64,000 nt of DNA from Nectonema munidae (Eukaryota > Nematomorpha > Nectonematoida > Nectonematidae), in NCBI GenBank assembly GCA_030549495.1, contig JAUIRK010000077.1, positions 186,001-250,000 on the forward strand, in the 5' to 3' direction. Both the position numbers and the translations under genes were made by a program. The notes beneath the pieces are model-generated. The model saw nothing but the letters and a program-made list of their open reading frames with translations. It was not told the origin of the DNA and searched no databases. Within the stretch, counting starts at the first letter, position 1, and each line of letters begins with the position of its first letter. Below are positions 12,792 to 24,660 of the stretch, one piece after another.

Positions 12792-14234
12792 CTAAGACAG
12801 CCATTTTTTGATCGCTTCTTTTTCAATTTGTCGTGCTTTTAAAACACTCTCTGGATCAGCTGGGTTGGAAGCTCGTAGATCTAGGTGGTGGGCTCCATTT
12901 TTTATGAGAACCGCAATCACACTTTCAGAAAGAGTTTCATGAACTCCGCCAACAGACCAAGGATCGATGTTCCCATTGGAGAAGACGATGTTAGATATCA
13001 TGGAAGAGTTGTCCTTGAACACACCATAATTTATGATGGGCCAGTTTGGTCTTGGCTCGACGCCAAACAAACTCTTACATGTCGCTTTGACTTTTGTCAA
13101 GTTCCATTTATCTTCGTAAAACATATTTTTGGCGCTCGAAATAGAGCATACGGGCATCACCATTTCTGTACAACTTTGATATGCCCACCCTCTTCCTCCC
13201 AAGCGATCTTTACTTGAGGACGTATCAGGATTCACATCGTTACACTCAAGACTTCCTGTGAAGTTGAAGTAGATGTTATTCAGAGATTGCGCAACCCTTG
13301 TAATCAACTCCAGCGATGAATCAACTTTGCTAGCACTTAGATGGGCACAAAATTTGTTCACTGGCCACGCAGGCATTTCGGCCAAAAAATTTGCTGGGTA
13401 CGGGTAGTTGGCCATCGCCAGCGAAACAAAGGAGTCAAGAAGCCAGGCAAAGAGATCATTCAAATTTTTTGGGACGGAAAAATCAGAGTAAGTGCACAAC
13501 TTGAAAGTATTCTTCACAACTTCACTACCGTTACGCGATTTATCCAAAATGACGTCTTTCAGAGCATGCCAGAAGCGTTTTATGTCTTCAAAGCAATGGA
13601 CAGAAGCATTTGCAAAAACTTGCGAGGTGAGATCAAAGTAGTCGTTGCACGGGACTGTTTTTCCAAACATTCGTACTGGTGCCGAAGCAGCGATCGCCCC
13701 ACTCACGATGTGCGGATATTTGACACGCATCCACGCAGCAAGCATTCCGCCATATGAGCCGCCAAACGCAACGACTCGGGATTTCTCCGATATTGACATA
13801 TTTTGGCGAAGCTCTGTGATTAATAAGGCAAAATCGGCTAAAGCTTGGGCAGAAGAAAGAAAGGAAAAGTTCTCTTGTGAAGTATTGTACGCGTGTGGAA
13901 ATGAGGAGCCGTAGTATCTGTGCTCTGCGCAAACGACCAGAGCGTTGAATTCCTGTGCAAGTTGCCACATGTAGCCACTATTCTCACAAAAGAGCTCAAT
14001 TTTCCCTTCGTTCCCGGTGTAAAAGAAGATAGGATCATCTTTGTCATTGTTCCAGTACTTTGTAGAGATGAGGTACTTGATGTTCAAAACGGGCTCATCG
14101 TCACTTTTGAAGGGATGAGAAAAGTGGTCTAAAGGCGTTTGAAAATATCTCGTGAAGTATAAGAAGAAGTTGAAAAGGGCAAAAAGCGTTGAGAACAGGA
14201 GGAGATGCTGTAAAATACTGTTGGTCTTTATCAT
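12792..14234 (-). CDS. Peptidase family S28 (lysosomal Pro-X carboxypeptidase / dipeptidyl peptidase 2 type)
   Basis: A 480-codon uninterrupted frame, normal length for S28. Members are acid serine peptidases that cut at proline, releasing a C-terminal residue (PRCP) or N-terminal dipeptides (DPP2/DPP7) in lysosomes or after secretion. The N-terminus is hydrophobic (residues ~8-27), fitting a signal sequence or anchor, followed by YFQTPLDHF, typical of the family start. The catalytic triad is visible: Ser160 in FGGSYGGM, Asp424 in SNGNIDPW, and the histidine in GAHHLDLR (449/450). NEG (75-77) and EHRYYG (104-109) are also family marks, and several N-glycosylation sites are present. GWAYQSCTEMVMPVC resembles PRCP, whereas the C-terminus (RASNPADPESVLKAR) resembles DPP2, so the exact specificity is unclear. 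The first ATG after an in-frame stop and a splice acceptor is taken as the start. Nothing looks broken; this is probably a live host gene. Confidence 0.93.
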   Translation of the reverse strand: MIKTNSILQHLLLFSTLFALFNFFLYFTRYFQTPLDHFSHPFKSDDEPVLNIKYLISTKYWNNDKDDPIFFYTGNEGKIELFCENSGYMWQLAQEFNALVVCAEHRYYGSSFPHAYNTSQENFSFLSSAQALADFALLITELRQNMSISEKSRVVAFGGSYGGMLAAWMRVKYPHIVSGAIAASAPVRMFGKTVPCNDYFDLTSQVFANASVHCFEDIKRFWHALKDVILDKSRNGSEVVKNTFKLCTYSDFSVPKNLNDLFAWLLDSFVSLAMANYPYPANFLAEMPAWPVNKFCAHLSASKVDSSLELITRVAQSLNNIYFNFTGSLECNDVNPDTSSSKDRLGGRGWAYQSCTEMVMPVCSISSAKNMFYEDKWNLTKVKATCKSLFGVEPRPNWPIINYGVFKDNSSMISNIVFSNGNIDPWSVGGVHETLSESVIAVLIKNGAHHLDLRASNPADPESVLKARQIEKEAIKKWLS

Positions 14235-14242
14235 CCCAAGAT

Positions 14243-14455
14243 CTGCAACAATTAAGAAATATCAATACATCGCAAGAAAATAAGCTTAATCTCTAGAGTG
14301 CCCACGTCAGAATGTGTATAACTTTATTAACATGGCTGAACACATGCTTAACAGACTAAGGAAAGACAACACAGTAAATAAAAAATCAAAAGATTTCTTA
14401 TCTATCGTGCTTATTAACAAATAAAATCAAAAATAAAAGATAAAAAACAAACTAC
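14243..14455 (-). other. Probable 5' UTR intron of the S28 peptidase gene
   Basis: On the minus strand a pyrimidine-rich acceptor (ttcttaattgttgcag) ends 8 bases before the start codon, and a plausible donor, GGCAG then GTAGTTTG, lies 213 bp upstream. This would put a non-coding first exon just beyond 14455 and leave the whole reading frame in one exon. Inferred from consensus only; transcript data would settle it. Confidence 0.45.
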
Positions 14456-14625
14456 CTGCCAATCACATCCTCCAAATTATGGTGTCCAATGAAAACAGAC
14501 TACCATTATTACCCGACATTATACTTGCACTGTACGTTCTCAATCCCACCACGACTGCATAGATTTTATGAAGTCAAATGACCTTGTTTAAAAATCTTAT
14601 AGATGATTGCATCAACCTTCTAGCT

Positions 14626-15845
14626 CAGTGGTTTTCATACTGGAGTCCGCGTGTGACGAAGAAGTCACATGGGGATAGAGAAGAGGACACTGAGTGAATC
14701 GTTTTTTCGCAAAATATTGCACCCATATACGGTCCTTTGCCATTTTTGCCAACAAATCATATTTAAAAAGAATAAATAATCGCACTCACACTTGAAATTT
14801 CATTTTACTGCATTAACGTCTGGTGGAGAAGAGGAATAAAAATGTCCTTGTGTTCTGAAGTGTTAGCATTCACTTTTTTAGCCCGTCAAGTGAAGCACTC
14901 GAGTTTGGTAAACAAAATTATTGGCTTATGTATGCGAGGCGCATCAAACAACCTACAAACTATAAACTATATTTGATAAATAACATAGAAATGTTTTTGC
15001 AAAATATTAAGTATGGTTTGAAAAGTTTCAGAAAATATATTTTGTCAAAAAGTCCCACCACATAGGAGAACAGTCGATATTACCTTGCTGCAAAGATATA
15101 TTGAATGTGCTAAGATTCAATCTTCCTGTCAAACGATACCGTTAGAAGGCTAATAGGAGAGATGTCTGATGACATGTCAGACGTGGTTTTATTGATTCGG
15201 AATTCGATTTTCAACTTTTTTGCTCAGATTGAAGAAGCGATGGATGCTGCAAACTTTTCAATTCCTTTCGCCTTGCGCTGCAAGGAAAAGAGATAGTACT
15301 ATAATGTAATAAAAAATGACAGCTTTTTAAATGAAGCTGGGATACCCACAAAAGAAATAACATTAAATTCTTTGATAAGAAAAATGTTATGATTTCTTTG
15401 ATAAGAAAAATTTTACTCGATTTTAGAACCATAAAACACCGTGTAGCAAGGCAAGAAAATTTTTCTTTATTTTCTTAATCTAAAAAAATTTGAAAAATAC
15501 TATCAATTTATCAAAAATCCGTTTATAATGTCGATTAGTAATCTGGCCTCAGAAGATTTCTTAATTGAAGAACAGTTTATTGATTTGGTTAATGATTGAG
15601 GAGGTGCAAAACATGATTTTCTGCAATATCTCATAGCGATTTTTTGATTGAAATGGGAGTCCTATGCTTGCAAAGATTGCTCTGATTCGATTTGCCACTA
15701 CATATGAGTGTGGGGAAGCATTTTCCATGCTATTTGCCATTGAAACCATATCCCGAAACAGATAGGAACTGAGTAATGATATGAAAGTTGCATTGGCCAA
15801 AACAGAGCCAAATTTAGACAAAGCAGATGCCATCCATGCCATTGA
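14626..15845 (+). mobile_element. Decayed hAT transposon with ZBED5-like transposase pieces
   Basis: The left end CAGTGGTTTTCATACTGGAG at 14626 is a hAT terminal repeat, preceded by ttctagct, which fits the hAT target pattern; the right end was not found. Plus-strand translation gives, in different frames: a BED-like segment (SEVLAFTF, then KHSSLVNKI) at ~14830-14920; KKSHHIGEQSILPCCKDIL at ~15045-15105; LSNDTVRRLIGEMSDDMSD at ~15125-15185; and the C-terminal dimerisation region at ~15670-15845 (IRFATTYECGEAFSML, then ISRNR, ELSNDMKVALAKTEPNLDK). This order matches hAT transposases of the ZBED5/SCAND3 group with most of the catalytic core lost. It has stops and frame changes and is certainly non-functional. 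It sits about 170 bp upstream of the peptidase gene's presumed first exon. Confidence 0.8.
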
Positions 15846-18684
15846 GATTTGGATTGTTCAGACAACTTTTGAATGAACAATGGTTATCGATTTTTTAGTA
15901 CAGTAGTTTATATGTTGATTTATTATTTAAATGAGACCCCGAGCTATTAAAAAATTATAGTTAGACCGCTACGCCAAAATTTTTTAGAAAGTTTGTGAAC
16001 AACTCTTCACGCTCAACAAGGGAACAAAATCATTCATATATGATAGATCACTACACATCGGATGTAATTAAGTCTTTATCCCTCATCATTGCTATTTACC
16101 AGTTATTGAAACGGATGGTCACAGTCTATTAGATATGCTATATACTCTAACCAAGTGAAAGTTTTATACCATGACTAAAAATGATCGATTTTGTAAATTT
16201 TTAAGAAGCTAAATTTTTGGTTGAACCAACTTTATATTTGGTTTTCAAAGATTAAACATGTCTTTGTCTTCTAAAGACCATATGGAAAAGGTTGTATTAG
16301 AAGACTCATTTGCAATACAGCCAGACCTCATTTATGCGACAGTAGATTATTAAACAAGCCTATATCGGATACAATATTTATTGATTAGGAGCTAAAAGAT
16401 ATTTCTCAGCCTCTCATCTCACTAATTGTCAACAAGCCTGGTTCATATCAAATGAATTCGTTAGGTGGATTGATTACTCTGTACTGAAATGCAATGCTGC
16501 TTAAAATTAAATTGTAACATTTTTAACAACGAAATGTTACCAGGCTTGATTAGTAACACAGAAAAACAAAGAATCATCTTATATAATCTTCATATTCTAC
16601 ATACACATATATTCAGTCAGTAAAGTAAATTGTTTGAAAATTTATTTAGGACCTGGATCTATGAATTGACAGGTATATAGCCATGAATTTAAATTTGGGT
16701 TTTAAATAGAAATTGAAGGTTTAACATTTTTGGAAGAAATATTCTACAAACTCTAAATTTATATGAATCAGCTATTCTAATCCCTAGGTTATACGCTAAA
16801 AATTAGATGAAAATAAAATTATTTGTACTAAGTTTTATTAACAAAAATTTTAAGCAAAGTGTAAAAACATTGCCAACTATTCTAAGAAATCTTGATAAAA
16901 AGAACAAACATTAAATAGAACAAATATCTAAGGATAAAGCTGCTATATATTTGATTTCTAGAATAAAAGACTTGATTGTTTAAATTAGCCCCGTCGCCCA
17001 CTTCAAGTACGGGGAGGGGGGATAGACAAAACTGATTTTAATGGGGCCGGGAATATAAGAAAGTGTATACATTAGTATATTTCAAAGGAGTTTCAGAGGG
17101 ACAAAGCTTCAAAGGGCTTCGTAACAGTAATTAATAGGGATAAACATTTTAAGCTTTGAATTATAGAGTTCTTATATAGTTATGTGTTATAAAAAATATT
17201 CGCCTCGCTCAAAAATGCATGGGCTCTATTTCAAAGCACTGGCTACATTACTGCCTCTGATCAAATATAGCTCAACTTTGCATTACTATAACAAAGTGGA
17301 CGTTAATGAAAAAAATACATTTTAAATATTCATTCTAAGACATAACCTTAAACAAGAAAAGTAATATCGAAAATCTACTCAAAAGACAAACAAGTCTAAT
17401 AAATACTATAAAAAAGGTATATAATTCAGAAAATTATTTAGAAGGGGGAGAGAAAGGCTTTTTCGCCCCCCCCCTCCACCTTTGCCCCAGATGTGCGCCC
17501 CTGCTTTATAATTAAAATAGGGTCAAGAACACTGTTTCCAAACGTGGTACACGTGAACCACTATTGAGCCAGTGAGAGTAGACCAAGATGAAAATATGCA
17601 AAAGTTTTTTCACAAGATACAATCGAAAATCAACTTAGCAGCATTTTTCATATTGAAAAAAAATTTTTGAAGATGTTTTATAAAATGTGAAAAATGAAAT
17701 TTCAGTAGATATTTTTATAAAAAGGAAGTTTATAGCTAAATTTTTTTATTCCTACTTGAAAAAAGCCGAATTTATTAGCTTTGGATCTTATTGCAATTTT
17801 ATACGATTTTAATATTTTCCATCTTTTTGCCTTGAGGATCACAACATTCAAAACGAATCGTCTGTTTTCTTTTTCGACTGTTAGTAAAATGTTTCGAAAT
17901 ATTTTACGTATTTTGCATGAAACAAAGCGTTTCTGGTCTCTTTTTTGACACAAGAGTAGCGCTTTTAAAAAAGACTTCAACAAAAAAGTCAAACATTTGA
18001 CAAGCAAATTTAATTGCCAATGTAGAAAATTAAAGATGGGTTTTGCCTTTTATTTTTCAAAAAAGTACAAATTTTCACAGAGTGGGCTTTGTGAAAATTA
18101 TTTGACCACATGGCTGGCCTTGTTCAATGGTATTTAAAGCTTTGACAATTATTCATATGAATTCCACATTTTTTCCTTGCACCCTAGCTTTCATATTGTT
18201 TTTCAATTTTTGAGACTGGCTCTGTAGCATTAGATTTATAAAAAATCGTGACATGGATGAGAGAGCCTTCAAACTTCTTTAAGAACATGTGTTAATATCA
18301 GAGCTTTAACAAGATTCCATCCAAAGTTGCATGAAGAATACTTTGAAATATCTTCTTAAGTTTCAAGCAAGGAACTGTCTCAAAGAGGGTAAAAAAATCC
18401 ACCTACAGGATTTTGCTTGCGTCGCACCATAATGGTCGTTGATCTGATTTACTATGTCAGGTCCAGCTTTGTTAAAATTGCAGAAATTTATGATCTAGGT
18501 TTCTCTTATATCATCATCATCATCAGTGGTTTTTCCATGAAAATGACTTAAAGTTGATAACATGATAATGTTCTTTCGCCTTTTGACTTGAGATGTGAAT
18601 AATATAAAAGAACAAAATTTATAGTTGTTAAATAATAAACAGGCCTGCAAAATAAGACTAAAAGGTATAAAATAAATCAAAATC
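15846..18684. other. Interval without a recognisable gene
   Basis: A+T-rich. CACTGTTTCCAAACGTGG at 17530 looks like a hAT left end, but neither a partner nor a target duplication was found. A C-rich stretch ending GCGCCCCTG near 17505 might be another transposon terminus. The minus strand at 18100-18450 gives short readable segments (GPDIVNQINDHYGATQAKS) that I cannot assign. Confidence 0.35.
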
Positions 18685-19990
18685 GATTCTTCTTCTCTTA
18701 AAATCGACGCTTGTAACCTTTGCCTTTGTAGCCATTTTGTGAAGTAGGATTTTGCAACATCCAGCAGTAATCCGCTAACATACTAACGTCCCACCTTCCT
18801 TGGTACATTCTTTCCATCTACGTTATGTCCCGGTGGAACCTTTCCCCCTGTTCTTCGCTCACATCTTCTAAATTTTGTGGGAAATGGTCAAGATGTGCAT
18901 GTAGAAGATAAACTTTGAGACCCATGTTGAATCCCAAAGCCTTGAAATTTTTCAGTATTCTTCCTACGATTTCTTTGTCTGTACTCTTGTGATAGCCCAA
19001 AAAGTTTTTATCACATTCTTGAAGCTGATCCAAGTATTCATTTCAACCTCACCAAGACAGTTCTCGAAGTTTTCATCCTTCATGAGCTTTATTATGCCCG
19101 GACCAACAAATACTACCTCTTTAATCTTGGCGCGCGAGAGATCAGAAATCTTTCGGCACAAATAAGCGAAACCTTTTCGTTCCAGTGGCCAAGCATTTAC
19201 AAACTGTTACATTAGCCCCAATTTGATGTGCAGTGGTTGCAGTAGAATCTTTTTAGGATCCACCAAACTCTCTCACAAGATATTCTTTGTCCCTGGTGTA
19301 AGTGAATCTGGTGCAGTAGAATCTTTATAAGTGATCCTGTCTAAAGGAACGACCAAATTTTCATAGGACTCTTCACGGAGTGTCTCACAGGAATTGAAGC
19401 TTATACTTCATCGTTATAATATATATCAAACTTTTCTAAGAGCCCTTTCGGTCTTTTCTAAGTCATTTTGCTGAATAAAATAGGGGACCAACGCCTTCTC
19501 ACGATGACAATACCAGCAGAAAGATGTACCCTGAGCTAATAGATCTATTTAAGTCTTGAGCCTAAAAGCTCTGCTGATTCCTTTACGGGACCTAGCTCTC
19601 GCACCAGATAATTTATTTCACTCTGATCAAACAGTGTAGGTTCATTGCTTTCATCTCCAATAAAGCTGTGAGTTTCGGTGCCTAAACTTAGTTGTACATT
19701 GTCCAGACTATTTGGAGGTAATGGGACTGGCACATCTGGACCATGAGGAATAGGTGGGAATGCTGATGGAAAATTTGGATAGGCAATATTTCTTGGACTT
19801 TGCATGTGCAGATATAGGAATCATCATTGTGGTTGGTTTGTCTGCTTCCGCCATATCATTGGAACAGCGAAGCACATAGACTTCTTTTCACCTTTTGCCT
19901 CAATTCTTTCACACATATTGAACAAACTATATGAGGAGCCCAGTTCTTATCTTGGTCCCCAACTTCACTCAAAAGTTAGCATAAAATAAT
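18685..19990 (-). pseudogene. Decayed copy of an uncharacterised, multi-copy arthropod gene family
   Basis: Read on the minus strand from 19990, pieces appear in one consistent order: VGDQDKNWAPHIVCSICVKE; FAVPMIWRKQTNQPQ; YPNFPSAFPPIPHGPDVPVP (frame 19545-19805); SEINYLVRELGPVKESAELL; HREKALVPYF; LDRITYKDST; LLQPLHIKLGLM; CRKISDLSRAKIKEVVFVGP; NTWISFKNVIKTF; LKVYLLHAHLDHFPQNL then SEEQGERFHRDI; and MERMYQGRWDVSMLADYCWM near 18780. I recall this array (H-S/A-HLDxFPxNLG, GERFHQDI, YQGxW, LADYCW) from many uncharacterised, often repetitive arthropod proteins. The middle of the family protein is missing and several stops and frame changes are present. Function is unknown; wide copying suggests a mobile origin. 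Confidence 0.7.
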
Positions 19991-20647
19991 ATAACAACGC
20001 GAAATATACGTATGCGAAATTGAATATTGTGAAAAAACCTGATGTGATAAAAGAGTTTTAGTGTTCAATTTGAAATCAGCCTGCGATAAAGGATGAAATT
20101 AACCTGTTAAATTGAAAACAATTTTTTGGATGCAGACCTAATTTACATATAACTAAAATGGTGTACGAGGCACTAGTGATGAAGTCATTTAACAATGACG
20201 AAATAAGCTTCCATATTCACTATGTATTACTAATAATTCTAAATAGGTATTTTTGAAATATATTGTCTTCATTTCAACTTAGTGTATCAAATTTGTCACA
20301 ACAATGGGGAACGCATGGAAACAACTTTATTCAACAAATTAACACATCCACTAATTTTATGTCTATTTCCGACATTTTACTGCCATTCATTGCTGCAAAT
20401 TTGTTTATCTATATTTCAAAACATTCAATAAAAATACAGTGTGCACAGAAAACACGTGCATCAAATAGCAAAATGTATCAAAAGTTTTATTGTCATAAAC
20501 AATATTGAGAATTTTATTTACTTATTCTTCAAGTAAAATCATATGCTGTTACTCCTTAATTATTACATTTATATCCTTTGTTAACTCCTCTATTATCTGA
20601 AACTGAAAGTCAGAATTAACACCACGAATAAGATCTAGAGAAATCTG

Positions 20648-21690
20648 TTGATTCTTTCAGTGCCAAAGAAAAAGTCAGCAAATTTTTTAGTTTTTACTTT
20701 ATTTTTTATTTGTAGTGTTAATTCTGACGTTCAGATAATAAAAGAGTTAGCGTCAGTCTGTAGCATGCATGATACATCGACTGGAAAAGACATTTTTATA
20801 GAAATTGAGAAAAATTTGCACAACTTAAAGGGGAATCAACTACGAGGTGCTACAGTCGAAGAAGTGAAAAATATAGCTGGTATAAAAAAAGGGTTATTCA
20901 GGCAGATTTAAACAAAATTGAGAAGATTTGGTACTTACAAGTGCATTTTTTCACTGTCTTCTGCATCAATAAACTTTTGATGGAAAAGACGTAAGTATTT
21001 TTTGTGTTGAAAACAGTGGTTCTGTTGTAAACTTCATTAGAGGACACGCACTAAATCATTGTCAGTTTCAAACCTTTCTTGAAAATGTTGATTCAGAATT
21101 TGGCTCAATCGTGTTAAAGTTTTATTTCGATTTGATGAGTTTTGAAAAGAAATAAAAAAATTTCTTACCAAAAGCTATAAAAATGAGCACTTTCAGTTGA
21201 CATCACATCTCATATGAATGTATTAAATTTAAAACTTTCAGGAAAAGATCATACTATTTGTGATTTTAATAGATTCATCAAAAAACTTTATTATTTAAAA
21301 CAGAATTAAAAAGAGAACATTTTCTCATTTTCAATGTTTCAAGGAATTGCTCTACAATTACTCAAAGTAAAAATCTTGATTTTTCTAAAAAATTAACTTT
21401 GATTTGAACATTGTACAGAGGGATTTTCAGATCTTAATAAAGTGAAAATGAATTTTTTCTGTTTCAGAACCCATTTGATTGCAACTTATTGATTTACAAT
21501 CAAATAAAATTTTAAAAATAAATCATAGTGAACAAAAACTTGTGGAATTTTATTGCTGTTTATCTGAAACTGAGTTCAAAAACTCGAAGAAATTTGCTGC
21601 TGGTATGGCATCCCTCTTTGATACTATAAACATCTTCAAAAATGTAGCATCTAAGGGCAAGTTACCGAACAAGACTGTTTGATGAAATTT
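20648..21690 (+). mobile_element. Decayed hAT-like transposase of GTF2IRD2 type
   Basis: The longest open piece (20648-20911) contains IKELASVCSMHDTSTGKDIF, then IEKNLHNLKGNQLRGATVEE and AGIKKGLF, which match the transposase-derived part of GTF2IRD2-like proteins (STTGEDLF, LKWxKLxxVTTDGA, GxKxGL). Further pieces follow in order and in changing frames: VNFIRGHALNHCQFQTFLENVDSEFGS near 21030-21100 (broken here for length: VNFIRGHALNH, then FQTFLENVDSEF), KVLFRFDE near 21115, FSHFQCF-like text, and ELIDLQSNKILK with QKLVEFYCCLSETEFKNSKK at 21480-21600. The usual TTDGA is reduced to ATVEE. Terminal repeats were not identified. Non-functional; it may derive from an autonomous hAT element or a captured copy of one. 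Confidence 0.7.
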
Positions 21691-23869
21691 TAAAGCATTA
21701 CTTTTGATTGGATGCAGTGATATTAAAGCCTAACTTTAAGGATATTTTAAAAATTAAAAGTCAATTTCATAAATATATTTATTTTTACTATACAGTTTTC
21801 ATTCTATTCACACAGATATTTTGACTATTTTTTTCAAATATAAGGTATTGTTTTAACGGGGGGTTAGTAGCAACCCCGCCCCTAGCCCTAGAGAATTCAA
21901 AAATTCCCACACTAAAAAAAATTATTTTCATAATGTAAATTACAAAATGACTGCGTTGTAGGATAAAGATGACACATTTATTTATGTTATGGAGGGGAAA
22001 AAGACGAATACTTTTGAAACTAAAACTAATACGAAGACTAACCCACTCATTTATTCTACCTGAATAAGTGACCAATCAACTACCTTTATTTATATATTAT
22101 TAATAAACTTCAAGTACCAAAACAGCTTCGCAGACTAAGGAGTTGTTTGGATAAGCGAGTGACCCGATACGTGAAGACTTCTTTCTTTCCTTAGGAGGGT
22201 ACGTCAGTTATTCGGATATTTGACTTCCGTACAATTTTTTTTCCAAATTTCAAAAAATAGAACGATTTTATTCAATTTAGGGGATATAGATGGTATTAGA
22301 TTAGGAAATTAAATACAAACTAAACATTTATTATAAAAGTTTTGTTGATTCTCTTGGAATCGCCATGGTTTTGTCGACAGACTCCAACAAGTTCTTAAAT
22401 GCGTCCAAGTTCGAATCGCAATGGGTTTCACAAGATTCTAAATGACTTACTCCTCTAAATTCTCCCACTCACGAAGCCGACTCTGCATTCTGAAAACCTG
22501 AGCAACAATCGAGTAATGAAGCGAGAGGGCAAAATATCATATTATGTCAATGCGAACGCATTTCATTTAAGAAAAAGTAGATCAGACTAATTTATTTGAT
22601 ATGTGGTAGAAGTATAGTATAAGTTCTTAATTTACTTGCAACTGAAGTTAGGTGGTTATCAATAAGATTAGAGCAGTAAAAAATGAGACAAAGACGAGTA
22701 AAGAAGAATTTGACTGAATTAAACAAAAACTGGTGCAATGCAAATGTTTCAACATCAACTACAGAGTGAGAGAATTGAAATGTTAACAATTCAAATGACA
22801 CGTCAAGAAAATCCTTTCTATTGATTGCATTTGCATGTAATTCCAAATTTCTTCTAAATGTTAATGGAATTGTATAAGCTCAGCCCTCACAACACTTCTA
22901 GATAGATAATGATAAAAAAACTGTTAAAAAGTTAGGTTATTGCTTTGAATTAAAACATCCTAATTTTCATGCTATTTGCGAGATTTATTTGCAGGCTATA
23001 CCACTCTTTTTGAGATTTAAGTATTTCAGCGTATGGGTGTCTAATCTCAATGTGTATGTATCTATGTCTAGATATTTTTTTTGTCTCAGAAGTGCATTAA
23101 TACTAATAAATAGGAAAAGTTTGTGCCTTGAATGTTAAAAAATGTAGGCGAACCTGTTGAAAGCGCCACTTTTTGTAATCCCCAAATGAATTTTATATAT
23201 ATCTGTCCATTGACTTTAATTGTTTAAGAGGGTCACCAGCTTTGTATGTATGCGCAAACACTAAACCTAACCTCGACCCAAACACTAACACTTAAGTTAA
23301 TAATACACCATTTCTAACCCCGATATTGGATTCCAAAATTATACACAAGCCCATCTAGAAATTGGTAGCACCTGTCATGTCAAATATTATGCAAGTTGAG
23401 GAATAAACTTGTATGGTCAAAATCAGCGCTAGAGTGTGGTGAGATTTATTGTTGATTTGAGTACAGGCGTTGTTCACACTCTATCGCGAGCACAATAAAA
23501 AACAAGAAAAAGCCCAATGGAGAAAGTCGTATCGAGGCCATAATAAAACTACTGATTCAACGAACTGTGGTAAATTTATCCAGTTCATGCTAGCGTTACT
23601 CATATGTTTAGAGATGAAATAGAAAAAAGAAGAATGTATTTAACCCTAATAGTAGACGTGATTTAAAATAGCGAAAATGAAGAATTATCAATTTCTTTTC
23701 GTTGTTAATGACTTTCCATCGTATAAGAGCGATTCTATTCTCTTGTTTTTTTGATGCATCACAATTACAAACAACGTAAACGACTTGACAAAACCCAAGT
23801 TTGGTATCTGTAGTTGCAACTGATTATGCAAGTGTAATGTCAGGTCTCTGTCGAACAATGAGCAAATAA
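21691..23869. other. Interval without a recognisable gene
   Basis: A+T-rich. A C/G-rich patch near 21860-21890 (GGGGGTTAGTAGCAACCCCGCCCC) and an imperfect inverted pair (CTAGAGTGTG near 23430, CACACTCTATCGCG near 23475) hint at old small transposons, but no target duplication was seen. Confidence 0.35.
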
Positions 23870-23945
23870 GGCTTGATGCTGGATCGAACCGAAGACCTTT
23901 TCGCATTGAGGCGAATTATCTAGCCAATGGTACACAAGCACCTTA
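23870..23945 (-). repeat. tRNA-derived SINE-like repeat
   Basis: On the minus strand TTGGCTAGATAATT (A-box-like) is followed about 30 bp later by GGTTCGATCC (B box). The layout matches the tRNA head seen at 55.2 and 57.5 kb, though the tail differs. No intact cloverleaf, so not a tRNA gene. Confidence 0.5.
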
Positions 23946-24660
23946 TCAAAAATAGAAATTAGTTCAATACACTAAAATTCTTTTATACGTATCTTATATA
24001 TGTTCATCGTGCTGCTCATCGCTTGATTCTTGACATTATTGCTCTGAATAATGGTGATGAAGAAGCGTGCAAACATTTGAAGTTTTATGATTTGACTGTA
24101 TCAAGCAATCTTAAAATTTATGAAAATCATCCCATTGAACACCTTTTATCGGCATCTCAACTAGGAAGCACAAGATTGGGTTGTAATTTATACACCCTAG
24201 GATTTTATATGTCAGAGAATGAAATGGAATCTCCCATCCGTAGAAGATATATCTAGTTCTGATTCTACAAGTGATAAAACTGCTTAGTTGTATGGTAAAT
24301 TTCAGTGAAATAAAATGGAATTTGAAGCAAAGGGGATATGTTGAGGCGCTAAAAACTTTTTAGTAGGCGAGAGAAAATTTTTTGGAGCACATAAAAATAT
24401 AAAATATTTTTTTCAGGGGAGCCAGAAATTTTCAAAAAGGGAGGGACGATTCTCAGCTCCTTTATCGCTTTTAAACATTTGTTAGTCTTTGTATCTTCTT
24501 CAATCATTTATTAAGTACATCTGAATATTAATGAACTGTTATACTATCACGTCACGATCTTGTATTTGAAATAAATCTTACTTCTTTATCATACCCCCTC
24601 TCTTTGAAATTCATAAGATTTTGGGGATTTTTTACTGAACTTTTTTTATTAAAAATTTTA
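23946..24660. other. Region upstream of the BED transposase; possible lost first exon
   Basis: A 77-codon frame at 24023-24256 ends in MSENEMESP; one base later the next frame gives PSVEDISSSDSTSDKTA, an acidic serine-rich run of the sort that opens BED-type transposases. A GTAAAT donor-like site at 24293 and the acceptor at 24660 could bracket an intron. This link is a guess. The rest is unremarkable. Confidence 0.3.

Noticed and set aside
12885-14132. Several 60-138 codon frames on both strands
   Set aside because: All overlap the S28 peptidase coding region in other frames and are its shadows.
15561-15880. 93- and 60-codon minus-strand frames
   Set aside because: The plus strand at the same place encodes the hAT C-terminal region (IRFATTYECGEAFSML, MKVALAKTEPNLDK), so these are antisense shadows.
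17530-17560. hAT left end (CACTGTTTCCAAACGTGG)
   Set aside because: No partner terminus or 8-bp duplication could be located.
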